Source of the DNA: CAVSJA01 sp963728145
Lineage (GTDB): Bacteria > Bacteroidota > Bacteroidia > Chitinophagales > Chitinophagaceae
Direction: 5' to 3'
Length of the DNA: 64,000 nucleotides
Assembly: GCA_963728145.1 (NCBI GenBank)
Contig: CAVSJA010000009.1
Span: forward strand, 372,001-436,000
The position numbers and the translations under genes are program-made. Shown in pieces: positions 55,896 through 64,000 of the stretch. Every line of letters starts with the position of its first letter. The first letter of the stretch is position 1. The notes beneath the pieces are model-generated. The model did no database searches. It was not told the origin of the DNA and worked only from the letters and a program-made list of their open reading frames with translations.

Positions 55896-57155
55896 ATGGT
55901 CTTGCTCCGCCATATTCCCTTCCTTAAAGCCGTTTTCTGGCATAGCATAACAGCATTTGGAGGACCACAAGGTCATTACGGAATGATGCTGCGCACTTTC
56001 GTTCAACAACGCCATGATGTAACCGAACAGGAGCTGCTTGAGTATAATTCATTTTGCCAATTACTACCAGGAGCATCATCAACACAGACACTTACTTTGA
56101 TTGGATACAAGCGGGGCGGAGTGCCGTTGGGAGTTTTAACCTTGCTGATTTGGATCCTGCCGGCCTGTGCATTGATGGGCGCATTCACTTTCTTGTTGGA
56201 GTATATCGATGAGAGACATACCGGGACCAATATTTTCAAATTCATTCAACCAATGGCCGTTGGTTTTTTGGTATTTGCGGCAACCAAGGCATTCCAATTG
56301 GCAATTCACAATACGATCACCTGGATTATAATGGGAGTGAGCGTTGTAGCAACTTACTTTCTTTTCAAAACGCCCTGGGTATTTCCTATCCTGATCATAC
56401 TTGGAGGCTTTGTTACAAATCTTAGTGAAAAACGCATTCCACAAATTGAACAGAAGCCAAAAAAGATAAAATGGGCGAATATCTGGTTATTCGCAATGAT
56501 CTTCATTATTGCCGGGGTGTTGAGTGAGATCGCCAGAAAGAATGATTGGCCGAATAGAAGGCCGTTGAACCTATTTGAAAACACTTATCGGATGGGAAGC
56601 CTTGTTTTTGGGGGCGGACAGGTATTGATACCTTTCATGTATGAGCAATTTGTTGAACGACCTCAATCGCAAACGGTGATTCGCAAAAACGAAGGAAGAA
56701 CAGGTAGTGTGGTTCAAATAAACAAAGAGGATTTCTATACAGGAGCTGGAGTTGTCAGAGCCATACCGGGTCCGGTATTTTCATTGGCGGCGTTCACCGG
56801 GGGAATGGCTATGAAGGACCGCGGTACGGGTTGGCAATTATTGGGAATACTAATTGGTTCGATAGCTATTTTCTTACCAAGTGCATTACTTGTCTTATTC
56901 TTCTTTCCTATTTGGCATAACCTAAGAAAATATGCAGTTGTTTATCGTTCTATCGAAGGTATCAATGCGGTAGTGGTTGGAATAATGGTTGCCTCGGCCT
57001 TCTTTATGATGAAAGATATATCGATCACCGAATTCAAAACCATTAGCGTTTTGAATATAGGCGTGATTGTTGGAACCTGGGCATTGCTTCGATTTACCCG
57101 GTTACCATCTCCAATAATTGTACTGGTTTGCCTTTTGTTAGGATGGCTTTTTTGA
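55896..57155 (+). CDS. chrA: Chromate transporter, ChrA family (two-domain)
   Basis: Membrane transporter of 419 residues with two homologous halves of about six helices each. Each half opens with the conserved FGGPxxH-type or GG-Q motif: HSITAFGGPQGHYGMM (about 17-32), and YRMGSLVFGGGQVLIPFM (about 229-246). The paired signature ELLEYNSFCQLLPGASSTQTLTLIGY and FYTGAGVVRAIPGPVFSLAAFTGGMAM has the P-G-P/A motif. The family exports chromate, but many members have unknown anion substrates. The last 18 bp overlap the convergent ATP-grasp-SET gene. Start ATG 55896. Confidence 0.92.
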   Translation: MVLLRHIPFLKAVFWHSITAFGGPQGHYGMMLRTFVQQRHDVTEQELLEYNSFCQLLPGASSTQTLTLIGYKRGGVPLGVLTLLIWILPACALMGAFTFLLEYIDERHTGTNIFKFIQPMAVGFLVFAATKAFQLAIHNTITWIIMGVSVVATYFLFKTPWVFPILIILGGFVTNLSEKRIPQIEQKPKKIKWANIWLFAMIFIIAGVLSEIARKNDWPNRRPLNLFENTYRMGSLVFGGGQVLIPFMYEQFVERPQSQTVIRKNEGRTGSVVQINKEDFYTGAGVVRAIPGPVFSLAAFTGGMAMKDRGTGWQLLGILIGSIAIFLPSALLVLFFFPIWHNLRKYAVVYRSIEGINAVVVGIMVASAFFMMKDISITEFKTISVLNIGVIVGTWALLRFTRLPSPIIVLVCLLLGWLF

Positions 57156-58622
57156 AATCGCAAAACGACGACGAACCGGTGGCCGCTTTCCACTAATAAC
57201 TTTGGCCTGGCGCTCTCTCTTATTAATGGAGTTCTTTGGAGTACCGGTGATTTCACCACGACATTTCGGAGAGCCGCACTGACATACGAATGGCTCCATA
57301 TGCTCATCCAGCAATGTTGCATAGTCAAGGGTCAATTCTTCTCCATGTCCTATATCTCGCAACGCAACAACATTCAATCCCTGGTATGCAGTGTTGGGTT
57401 CGCAGCTATGATTTTGTGGTGCCCATTCAGATGGATCCTCGTCCCAAAGAAGAAACACTTCATTACTTACCGGATAAGCATAGCGACGGAAGGTTTCTTT
57501 TTCGTTCTTGTTCCAGTATTCTTCGACATATCTTCTTGTTGCCAGCCTTTGCGCTTTTTCTTCTCCCTTAAAGATCAATTCACCGGCGCGGACCTGTCCA
57601 GCTGCATAAATGCCATAACCGGCAATTGAATTTCCTTTAACTACAAATGGTTTTTGTTTTCTATTATGACGGGCAATTCCTTCGTCGATGATATGTTTTA
57701 AAAATCCGGTCTGCCCGATTCCGTCGAATTTCAAAATGAAATCAGCAGAACCTTCATAACCATCTCTATAAAAAACCGAACAGGTAAAATTAATTTCCAG
57801 GAAATAGATAGCACCCCTGCTATTCATTCTGAAATCAAGACGTGCATATCCTACACCATTAAATCCCTTAAAGATTTTTTCAGCAGCCTTCCGAAGCTTT
57901 GCATCCAGTAATCGTTCATTACATGGGTGATTGCAATCAGGATGAAGTTCAGAGGTCTTTAATGCATAGGTCTTAAATGAACGACCTTCAGGGAATATGT
58001 ATTCAACGGGTTTGAATACGGTGCAGGTCTTTCCATCTTCATTAGCGGCAACCAATACTGTAAACTCTCTGCCATCAATATATTCTTCAACTAATAATGG
58101 GCCATATTCTTCAAGGATCTCTTTCACCTTCGTTTCAAGCTCTTCTACATTATGAACGAGGGAATGTTCATCAACGCCCAAACTATCGCCGGCCTTTGCG
58201 GGTTTTACAAACAATGGGAAGGAAAGTTGTTTGGTTGCTTTAGGGATATCAGACAATTCTTCAATCAATACATATCCCGGAGTCTTAACACCCTCGCAAT
58301 AGGCTACATATTTCATCAGCTCTTTTGGAGGATCGTATAACTTGGGAGATGGGCCGGTATGAGGAAGGTTCAATTGTTCCAGGGTATAGACTACATCAAT
58401 AGATGGAATTTCCCATTCAAGATAACCTTCGCAAAGGTTAACGAATACATCGTATCCTTTCTTCTTTAATTCCTTTAATTGCTTGTAGGTAGTCAGTTTA
58501 TTCAATAAAACATGATCTACGGTATCTTCCGGCAGAAGGTCAGACAGGTTCCTTGCTGGATCGTAATACTGATAATCCACCTGTGTTGTGGAATAATCGG
58601 GCTGCAGTACACAGATTTTCAT
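57138..58622 (-). CDS. ATP-grasp ligase fused to a SET methyltransferase domain
   Basis: A 494-residue fusion. Residues 1-310 are a D-Ala-D-Ala-ligase-type ATP-grasp domain: FPLFVKPAKAGDSLGV (ATP-binding Lys140), LLVEEYIDGREFTVLV, GYARLDFRMNS and the metal-binding YFLEINFT (Glu276, Asn278). Residues 325-460 are a SET domain: GNSIAGYGIYAAGQVRAGE, NHSCEPNT (404-411), GEELTLDY (427-434), then a post-SET zinc motif CQCGSPKC (447-454). The last 30 residues are very basic. SET proteins methylate lysine using SAM; ATP-grasp enzymes form amide bonds. The fusion suggests that one substrate is both ligated and methylated. First of three related genes. No D-Ala-D-Ala substrate is implied. Confidence 0.88.
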   Translation of the reverse strand: MKICVLQPDYSTTQVDYQYYDPARNLSDLLPEDTVDHVLLNKLTTYKQLKELKKKGYDVFVNLCEGYLEWEIPSIDVVYTLEQLNLPHTGPSPKLYDPPKELMKYVAYCEGVKTPGYVLIEELSDIPKATKQLSFPLFVKPAKAGDSLGVDEHSLVHNVEELETKVKEILEEYGPLLVEEYIDGREFTVLVAANEDGKTCTVFKPVEYIFPEGRSFKTYALKTSELHPDCNHPCNERLLDAKLRKAAEKIFKGFNGVGYARLDFRMNSRGAIYFLEINFTCSVFYRDGYEGSADFILKFDGIGQTGFLKHIIDEGIARHNRKQKPFVVKGNSIAGYGIYAAGQVRAGELIFKGEEKAQRLATRRYVEEYWNKNEKETFRRYAYPVSNEVFLLWDEDPSEWAPQNHSCEPNTAYQGLNVVALRDIGHGEELTLDYATLLDEHMEPFVCQCGSPKCRGEITGTPKNSINKRERQAKVISGKRPPVRRRFAISKKPS

Positions 58623-58634
58623 TAAAAGGGGGTT

Positions 58635-59750
58635 TTATTCATAAAGTCTTCTGATAAAAGCGTCACGGATAATTTCAAGAACCAATTGCGTGAATGTTTT
58701 ACCAGAAACACGCAGAATTGCGCCTATAGAGGTATAGTCTTCGTCTTCACTCAATCCGCATTGGGCATTTACCTCCAACATATACAATTTACCCGTTGTA
58801 GCATCCATCCGTATATCCAATCGGCCATAACCCGTAGCACCAACCGCGCAATAAGCATCGAGGCTTATTTTCTTAATGGCATCAACCAATTTTGGATCTG
58901 GTGGAAAATACTCATAAAAGCTATCGCCATTAGGCATTGGGGTTTCTTTTTCATAGATCTCCCATAGCCGGTCGAATGAAAGGAATTTTTCTGTTTCAGG
59001 AAGTGAAGAATGAAAAACACGTTCCACCGGTTCATAAACTATGCATTTCTCCGGTTGGGAAGCAGACCCAACTATAAACGTGGTGAATTCGGGTCCTTTG
59101 ATGAATTGCTCAACAAATAAACCTCCCGTTGCCAGCTCCCAACCCCTATAGCCATTTGATAAAAGATCAACCTGGCTTTTCAGCTCTTCCTCATTATGAA
59201 CTACATTATTTATTGATACCCCCATGCTACCACCCGATATTGCGGGCTTAATAATAAGAGGAGAACCCAATCTCTTAAAAAGCTGCTCGAAGGATTGATC
59301 TTTATCATTTACTACGTCCCAACCCGGCGTTGATACTTTATGCGCATCAAATGCTTCCTTCATTGGGATCTTTGAAGTAGTGATATTGTAGTAGGACCCT
59401 GTGGAGCCGGTATAAATAAGTCCTAATCTATCCAACTCATGAATAACCGAAATACCAGGGGTGCCGTTGATTTCGTCTCCATCACATAGGTTTAGTATCA
59501 ATGGAGACTTATCGCCAGAGCGGGATTTGACCGAAGCAAGAACCTCTTTATAGTTCTGCATCGTTACCGGCTGCCATTCCCATTCTATATTGAGGTTATT
59601 GAATACTACTGAATACTCCTGCAAGCTTTGAGTGAAGTCATAATAACACTGGATATTGGGGTCGTCAGACTCCAGATGGGGAGCCAGGACCCATACTTTT
59701 AATTTGTTTAGAGGAATTGTATCAGGCAATGTAACAGCCAGTGTTTTCAT
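58635..59750 (-). CDS. ATP-grasp ligase (D-Ala-D-Ala ligase-like)
   Basis: A 371-residue ATP-grasp enzyme, paralogous to the N-terminal part of the gene downstream. ATP-binding LGSPLIIKPAISGGSMGVSIN (Lys168), GGLFVEQFIKGPEFTTFIVG, then GYGRLDIRMDAT and LYMLEVNAQCGLSED (Glu326, Asn328) show a complete active site. The N-terminal domain is diverged from true Ddl, so a different amide-forming reaction is expected. Twelve bp separate it from the fusion gene, same strand, so they are one operon. Its upstream gap to the SET gene (174 bp) has no ORF of note. Start ATG 59750. Confidence 0.85.
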   Translation of the reverse strand: MKTLAVTLPDTIPLNKLKVWVLAPHLESDDPNIQCYYDFTQSLQEYSVVFNNLNIEWEWQPVTMQNYKEVLASVKSRSGDKSPLILNLCDGDEINGTPGISVIHELDRLGLIYTGSTGSYYNITTSKIPMKEAFDAHKVSTPGWDVVNDKDQSFEQLFKRLGSPLIIKPAISGGSMGVSINNVVHNEEELKSQVDLLSNGYRGWELATGGLFVEQFIKGPEFTTFIVGSASQPEKCIVYEPVERVFHSSLPETEKFLSFDRLWEIYEKETPMPNGDSFYEYFPPDPKLVDAIKKISLDAYCAVGATGYGRLDIRMDATTGKLYMLEVNAQCGLSEDEDYTSIGAILRVSGKTFTQLVLEIIRDAFIRRLYE

Positions 59751-59924
59751 TACGGGTTGTAATATACTAATGTTGTTAATTATACAATAGTTATTCCAAT
59801 AAAACTTTTAAACAATGTTGATTACATTGTCTATAAGCCATCGCTTATTGGTTATTCAACACATCAACACCGTATATTATTGCTTAAAACTGGCTTATTA
59901 CCAATAAAAGCTATTGAAATGGTG

Positions 59925-60434
59925 TTAGGCCCTTTTTTCTGAAAGACGGCCTTTAAGCTGTTTATTGATAAAATCGGTTAGGCGGTACTTGCCTATCATA
60001 TCTGCAGATAGATAAGAAGCGCCTTTGATCACGCCTATGCATTTGGGGCTACCGCAATAACATTCGAAAGGCTGTGCCATTTCCCATTCGGTAGAAGGAT
60101 AGAAAAAGGTAAACTCTTCCCCAGGTTTAATGGGTCTTAGGCAAACCAATTGCATTGTTGTGGTATCAAAGAATGCATTGGGGTCACAGCTATGATTGAT
60201 GTATTGGAGAAACTCTGGCCTTAGCGTAATATGCCTTCCAACGCCAACCTGTACGGTTAAATAAGTTGGATGATCAAAGATCTCCCCTGCATGAAAGGGA
60301 CTGATATTATCGCCAGGTTCGAATGAACGAAGGCTGTTAAGGGAGTTTTGGCCAGAGTTTTCATTTTGCCTTATTTCAGCAAAAAGATGATCGCTTACAA
60401 TGCGATAAGATGGGTGGTTAGTAAGTGTTATCAT
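59925..60434 (-). CDS. Stand-alone SET-domain protein
   Basis: A 169-residue putative protein-lysine methyltransferase. The SET core is IFDHPTYLTVQVGVGRHITL, YINHSCDPNAFFD (80-86 the NHSCDPN motif) and GEEFTFFYPSTEW (105-117), followed by post-SET Cys: CYCGSPKC (125-132). It lacks the clear GxGxxA-type start seen in the fusion. The sequence is close to the SET half of the fusion gene (NHSC[ED]PN, GEEx[TF], CxCGSPKC). It may act with that protein. The 174-bp gap 59751-59924 holds no precursor-peptide ORF that I can find. Start ATG 60434. Confidence 0.88.
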   Translation of the reverse strand: MITLTNHPSYRIVSDHLFAEIRQNENSGQNSLNSLRSFEPGDNISPFHAGEIFDHPTYLTVQVGVGRHITLRPEFLQYINHSCDPNAFFDTTTMQLVCLRPIKPGEEFTFFYPSTEWEMAQPFECYCGSPKCIGVIKGASYLSADMIGKYRLTDFINKQLKGRLSEKRA

Positions 60435-60536
60435 AATGGTTATGAAAATAAATAAAAGATAGATAACACGATTAGCCGATGTTGAAATGTGGATAATCTT
60501 AACATTAATGTGATTACATGCAATAGCTATGATGAA

Positions 60537-62735
60537 TCATGCTGGCTTGGTTTCATTTCTATTTCGATAGTTCAATGCAGCCTTTATCTCACCGTATGTA
60601 TAGCTATTGTCCAATAGTTCCTTTATTAGTGTTAGGTTGGCACTTGTATCAACCTTATCAATCACATCAAGTATTACAGGAAGCCTTTCTTTGCTTACCA
60701 GTTCATAGATATCGATCTCCCCGGTAGTAATTAGTTCGGCCAGGTGGGTTTGAACAGTTGAAGGAGTTATGTTCCTTAGTTTGGCAATGAGTTCAATGGA
60801 CTTGCCTTCCTTGAATAGCTTATAGGAAACCTTATTGCTGGCTCCCTTAGCAGGTTTCTTTCGGATTGGTTTGGTATATAAGTCTGGAAGTACGGTATTC
60901 GCAGTGGACGCCTGGTAAATAATCCTGTCTCCAAATTTTATCGTTTGTAATGTATTTATTGTCTGAAGCATTCCAAGAGCCAGGTTCCTTGTTTCCGTCA
61001 GATAACCCTTAACACCAGTTGCATACTCAAGCGAACGCATATGTTCTTCAAGGGGAATGATACACTCGGTTTGAAAGATCCTGGTAAAGTAATCAACCGC
61101 TTTCCCGACTCGCTCCTGAATAAATGAATAGTCATTTGATGCAATAGCGTTAAGCAATAGTGGCTTTAGGGAGTTTGCGAATTTCCTGGCCACATCCTGA
61201 TTGGCATTACATGTTTCAATCAGTCTCAGGGCAATTTTACGAGCTGCTTCCCGATCGGGGAGCTTGGTCTGCGATACCAGGCCTTGATATTCTTCTGCCG
61301 GGTCGATGAGCTTGTTGAAATCGAATAGTTGGATTATGCGTTCAGCCCAATAGTTCTGTCTTTCTATATTTAATAAGCTTTGAAGCTCTTCCGTATTCGC
61401 AGCTTTTTTGGCGAACTCGACAATCCTGGAATCAGTAAATACATTATTGGATGAAAGTCTTGAATAAAGAACCATTCCATCCAGTGAGGTACATCTGCTA
61501 AGCGCGGTATATAATTGACCAGGGGCAAAGGTTTCACCAGCATCTATTATTGCTCTTTCGAATGTTAAGCCCTGGCTTTTATGAATGGTTATCGCCCATG
61601 CAAGACGTATTGGATATTGAGTAAAGCTTCCTAATTCTTCCTCATTTATTTTTCCAGAGGCCTTATCATAATTATAGCGGATATTCTTCCATTTCTCCTT
61701 TTTCAGCTCGAGGTCATCTCGTTCATTGGGAAATGTAATAGTTATTACATCCCGTACAATATTCTTAATAACCCCCAGCTTACCATTATAATATCTTTTT
61801 ATATCGTTGATGGTATCATTTCGTACAAACATTACCTGGGCCCCAATTTTCAATTGAAGATTGAGATCTGTTGGCAGTGCCTTGTCGGGAAATTCTTTAT
61901 CGATGCTGCCCTTAAAGACAAAAGCTTCACCCTCCAATTGTCTAAGCTTGTACGAATTGATCGCATCTGCCTTGTTATTATGTGTGGTGAGGGTAATATA
62001 ATTGTCTTCGGCGGATGGAAAGAAATCGGGATCATGTAACCCATTCAATAGTTTCCAATCATCCGGGACAACTATATTATTCCTGACCCTGTTTAACACA
62101 TCAATGAATGATTGATCTGTTTGCCGGTATACCTTATCTAGTTCAATATATAAAGCCGATGATTGACCAAAGGCCAATGAATCAAAAAAGAAAGGACTGG
62201 TATAAAAATCCCTTAGTATTTCCCATTCTGTTTCGGGTACAACAGGAGGCAATTGATACAGATCACCTATATATAATACCTGTACACCGCCAAAAGCCTC
62301 ATCCCATTTTTTACGAAAATGACGAAGGACAAGGTCAATCGCATCCAGGATATCACAACGAACCATGCTCACCTCATCGATGATCAACAACTCTAGCTCT
62401 TGGAGCAGTCTTCTCTTTTCCCCACCCAGTTTGAGTGTTGCGAGGAGGCTATGCTTATCGGTTACACTATCACCCGAGAACCCCGGCTTGTTGCCTGGCA
62501 CAAAAGGGCCAAAGGGTAATTGAAAAAGCGAATGGATGGTTACTCCGCCGGCGTTGATAGCTGCAACACCGGTCGGCGCAACCACAACAGCCTTCTTAAA
62601 ACTGTTGTCCTTTATATATCTTAAGAATGTAGTCTTTCCCGTTCCAGCCTTGCCGGTAAGAAATATATGCCTTGATGTATTTTTCACCAGGTCACCCGCA
62701 AGCTGAAAAAGGAGGTTCGAAGAATCCTGCTCCAT
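60537..62735 (-). CDS. Pif1/RecD-like DNA helicase with C-terminal HTH domain
   Basis: A 732-residue superfamily 1B helicase. Motif I is LTGKAGTGKTTFL (about 26-38), then VVAPTGVAAINAGG (Ia), LLIIDEVSMVR (II), VLYIGDLYQLPPV (III), LYIELDKVYRQTD (IV region) and the late AWAITIHKSQGLTFERAIID (V) with YTALSRCTSLDGMVLY (VI). The C-terminal part has SYKLFKEGKSIELIAKLRNITPSTVQTHL, a helix-turn-helix as in the HTH_40/RecQ-type helicase tail. The role is DNA repair or replication-fork support. It follows the SET gene upstream on the same strand (102 bp gap), but may not be linked functionally. Start ATG 62735. Confidence 0.9.
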   Translation of the reverse strand: MEQDSSNLLFQLAGDLVKNTSRHIFLTGKAGTGKTTFLRYIKDNSFKKAVVVAPTGVAAINAGGVTIHSLFQLPFGPFVPGNKPGFSGDSVTDKHSLLATLKLGGEKRRLLQELELLIIDEVSMVRCDILDAIDLVLRHFRKKWDEAFGGVQVLYIGDLYQLPPVVPETEWEILRDFYTSPFFFDSLAFGQSSALYIELDKVYRQTDQSFIDVLNRVRNNIVVPDDWKLLNGLHDPDFFPSAEDNYITLTTHNNKADAINSYKLRQLEGEAFVFKGSIDKEFPDKALPTDLNLQLKIGAQVMFVRNDTINDIKRYYNGKLGVIKNIVRDVITITFPNERDDLELKKEKWKNIRYNYDKASGKINEEELGSFTQYPIRLAWAITIHKSQGLTFERAIIDAGETFAPGQLYTALSRCTSLDGMVLYSRLSSNNVFTDSRIVEFAKKAANTEELQSLLNIERQNYWAERIIQLFDFNKLIDPAEEYQGLVSQTKLPDREAARKIALRLIETCNANQDVARKFANSLKPLLLNAIASNDYSFIQERVGKAVDYFTRIFQTECIIPLEEHMRSLEYATGVKGYLTETRNLALGMLQTINTLQTIKFGDRIIYQASTANTVLPDLYTKPIRKKPAKGASNKVSYKLFKEGKSIELIAKLRNITPSTVQTHLAELITTGEIDIYELVSKERLPVILDVIDKVDTSANLTLIKELLDNSYTYGEIKAALNYRNRNETKPA

Positions 62736-62824
62736 CGGTTTGTTTTTCCCAGGATAAATAAAAAGAAAAAGATCAAACCGGAGGTAATTCTCAAAAGATA
62801 TTTACCCCCAACGAGAAACAATTA

Positions 62825-62847
62825 TTCCCCCGCCTCTGACGGGGGAA
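62825..62847. repeat. Palindrome CCCCCG...CGGGGG
   Basis: TTCCCCCGCCTCTGACGGGG(G)AA, a small hairpin followed by A-run on the plus strand. There is no T-run in the direction of any gene end here, so I do not call a terminator. The remaining gap 62736-62927 shows no other clear feature. Confidence 0.5.
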
Positions 62848-62927
62848 AAAAGGGGCCACAGACTCCTCCAATCAATGTACCTAACTAACCCGTCTGATGA
62901 AAAAACCGAAAATCTGTGGCCAAAAAC

Positions 62928-63275
62928 CTATAATTTTTTGTGTTTTTCACCAAACATCAAAACCTCATTTACCTGAACTTCGGTGGAATATTTCTTGATG
63001 CCCTGCTTATCGGTATAAGAACTGTTGACGAGTTTACCCTCAATAGCAATCTCTGAACCCTTTTGCAGGTATTTCTCGGCTACCTCTGCCACCTTGCCCC
63101 AGGCGATCAGACTATGCCATTGCGTTTCATTAACCTTCAAGCCATTCTCATCACGATGTGACTCATTCGTCGTAAGTCTAAGTCGCGCCCACTTCTTACC
63201 TGAAGAAGTTGTTCGCACGTCAGGCTCTGTACCAAGATGACCGATGAGTTGAACTTTGTTTTTCAGACTATACAT
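62928..63275 (-). CDS. ssb: Single-stranded DNA-binding protein (SSB)
   Basis: From ATG 63275 the product has 115 residues and a single OB-fold: SLKNKVQLIGHLGTEPDVRTTSSG (N-terminal beta strand and turn), RLRLTTNESHRDENGLKVNETQWHSLIAWGKVAEVAEKYLQKGSEIAIEG, and YTDKQGIKKYSTEVQVNEVLMF. The conserved Trp of the ssDNA-binding face is W in TQWHSL. It lacks the acidic C-terminal tip (DDDIPF) of the main SSB, so it is likely a secondary or short SSB. The 12-residue upstream extension in the open frame (TTG start) is not conserved. Confidence 0.88.
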   Translation of the reverse strand: MYSLKNKVQLIGHLGTEPDVRTTSSGKKWARLRLTTNESHRDENGLKVNETQWHSLIAWGKVAEVAEKYLQKGSEIAIEGKLVNSSYTDKQGIKKYSTEVQVNEVLMFGEKHKKL

Positions 63276-63441
63276 AACATAAGATTTACAAATGGATAAT
63301 ATTTCAGTCAACAGTGGCGCCGAATGCTGACCTCACAAAGATGAGTTACGCGAAAAAGGAAAGCCGGATTATAACCAGTTACTTATTGAACTAACCGATT
63401 GTAAGTGCTTGTGAATTTTTTTAATTGATAATAATTAAGCC

Positions 63442-63804
63442 ATGGAAAATAAGAATTGCATCAATTGCGGAAAGCTTCTGAAAGGAAGGAGCGACAAAAA
63501 ATTCTGCGACGATCATTGCAGGAACAGTCACAACAATCAATTGAAATCGGATCTAAACAATTACAAGCGCAAGATCAATAATGCGCTTTCAAAAAACAGG
63601 AGGATCCTGGAGGGCCTCTTCCTGCAAAACGGAAGTATAAGAAGAGTAAAGAGAGAGTTGTTGATTGGGCTCGGATTTCAATTCAATTATCAAACCCATA
63701 CTCATATCAATAAAAAGGGAAGCACCTATGTGTTTTGCTATGATTATGGATACCTGCCTTTGGAAAGGGATTGGTTGCTGATTGTGAAAGCGAAAGAAGC
63801 TTAA
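63442..63804 (+). CDS. Small zinc-ribbon protein of unknown function
   Basis: A 120-residue basic protein. The N-terminal CINCGKLLKGRSDKKFCDDHC (6-26) gives a CxxC...CxxxC metal-binding motif. It is similar to zinc-ribbon segments of Chitinophagaceae small proteins and MYND/HIT-like fingers. The following part (NYKRKINNALSKNRRILEG, LIGLGFQFNYQTHTHINKKGSTYVFCYDYGYL) is alpha/beta with a Lys-rich helix, plausible for nucleic-acid binding. I do not know a named family. Start ATG 63442; AT-rich upstream gap. Confidence 0.6.
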   Translation: MENKNCINCGKLLKGRSDKKFCDDHCRNSHNNQLKSDLNNYKRKINNALSKNRRILEGLFLQNGSIRRVKRELLIGLGFQFNYQTHTHINKKGSTYVFCYDYGYLPLERDWLLIVKAKEA

Positions 63805-63815
63805 TGGGGCTGTTC

Positions 63816-64000
63816 CTAATTGCCAATTCTGCTGAGTGAGTAAAGGAGCATTCCTTTATTGTCTGGCATGCGCAAGCGTGGATCATCGATCTCCTTTTTG
63901 AAATCAAATTTTTCAAGGAGGTGAATGGAGCGGGTATTTTTTTCTGTTGGCCAGGCTTCGATGGTTTCGAAACCAAGTTGGTCAAATCCGAATTGAATGA
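63816..64000 (-). CDS. GNAT-family acetyltransferase, C-terminal fragment
   Basis: A minus-strand frame that leaves the window on the right and stops with TAG at 63816-63818. The visible 60 or so residues, FGFDQLGFETIEAW, then NTRSIHLLEKFDFKKE and GMLLYSLSRIGN, show the GNAT C-terminal pattern N.rSi.lleK.GF...., the acetyl-CoA-binding helix and last strand. Typical of RimJ/RimL-like N-acetyltransferases. Substrate unknown. The start and acetyl-CoA loop are outside. Confidence 0.78.
   Translation of the reverse strand, partial: IQFGFDQLGFETIEAWPTEKNTRSIHLLEKFDFKKEIDDPRLRMPDNKGMLLYSLSRIGN

Noticed and set aside
57138..59750. True D-Ala-D-Ala ligase (ddl)
   Set aside because: The ATP-binding site is there, but the N-terminal halves are diverged, both genes are next to SET domains and no peptidoglycan genes adjoin; a different ligase is more likely.
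62825..62847. Terminator downstream of ssb or upstream of the helicase
   Set aside because: The stem is followed by A, not T, in the direction in which any gene ends; kept only as a palindrome.
1..64000. tRNA or rRNA genes, insertion sequences, integrases, prophage
   Set aside because: I looked through the gaps for cloverleaf arms with TTCGANTC-type T-loops and for transposase motifs on both strands and found none that I could support.

Overview
The window looks like a chromosomal segment from a Bacteroidota bacterium, most plausibly Chitinophagaceae or a close relative (lineage is inference). The reasons are perfect or near-perfect TAnnTTTG -7 promoter boxes just upstream of many starts, the near absence of Shine-Dalgarno sequences, families typical of the phylum (DUF2480, DUF5606, the AAA_28/NadR-like kinase, PpiD-type SurA_N isomerase, LytTR/LytS pairs, bacterial GH3) and the Bacteroidota form of YbeY. 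I see no tRNA, rRNA, insertion sequence, prophage or CRISPR array.

Layout. 1-4.6 kb: end of a DUF2480 gene, cytochrome bd oxidase (cydAB), a degenerate HATPase-like ORF bracketed by inverted repeats, and a methyltransferase. 4.6-14.6 kb, mostly minus strand: corA, a secreted protein, a KdnB-like Kdo 8-oxidase, a GH32/ROK fructan-utilisation pair, kdsB, a catalytically degenerate beta-lactamase-fold protein, a sterol-desaturase-family hydroxylase, DUF2007 and dnaN. 15-30 kb: recX, an omega-amidase, nagA, an S41 peptidase, thiL, suhB, a GT2 glycosyltransferase, a GH3 acyl-acid amido synthetase homologue, LysE, mtgA, a GT39-type membrane glycosyltransferase and a frameshifted NadR-like kinase. 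30-40.5 kb: an ECF sigma/Hsp20 stress cluster, DUF1080, pnuC, a frameshifted saccharopine-dehydrogenase-family gene, nfuA-like, a MerC/SCO1/Fur metal cluster with a shared palindromic operator, a frameshifted M3 peptidase and DUF5606. 40.5-50.3 kb: an ECF sigma factor with Spy/CpxP-like periplasmic proteins, a LytTR/LytS two-component pair, a run of small VOC/SRPBCC/DinB/DUF4287 proteins, and a PpiD-like foldase. 50.4-50.9 kb: a 476-bp non-coding region with DnaA-box-like words, a DnaA-trio-like run and an AT-rich tract, my candidate oriC. 50.9-64 kb: nadA, mnmG, ybeY, feoA, nadD, chrA, then a striking cluster of an ATP-grasp-SET fusion, a second ATP-grasp ligase and a free-standing SET protein, followed by a Pif1-like helicase, ssb and the end of a GNAT gene.

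Themes. NAD supply recurs (pnuC and the NadR-like kinase for salvage; nadA and nadD for de novo synthesis). Two ECF sigma clusters point to envelope and protein stress. The most unusual intergenic feature is a set of tracts built from one short word per site (GTTGACAAGG, GCAATAGG, CGAGCYRTGAGC and others). They usually sit at gene 3' ends, often supply the stop codon, and fold as long imperfect hairpins. Three genes carry single-base frameshifts, five indels in all, so either pseudogenisation or sequence error should be considered. The best candidate for an undescribed system is the ATP-grasp/SET cluster at 57.1-60.4 kb.
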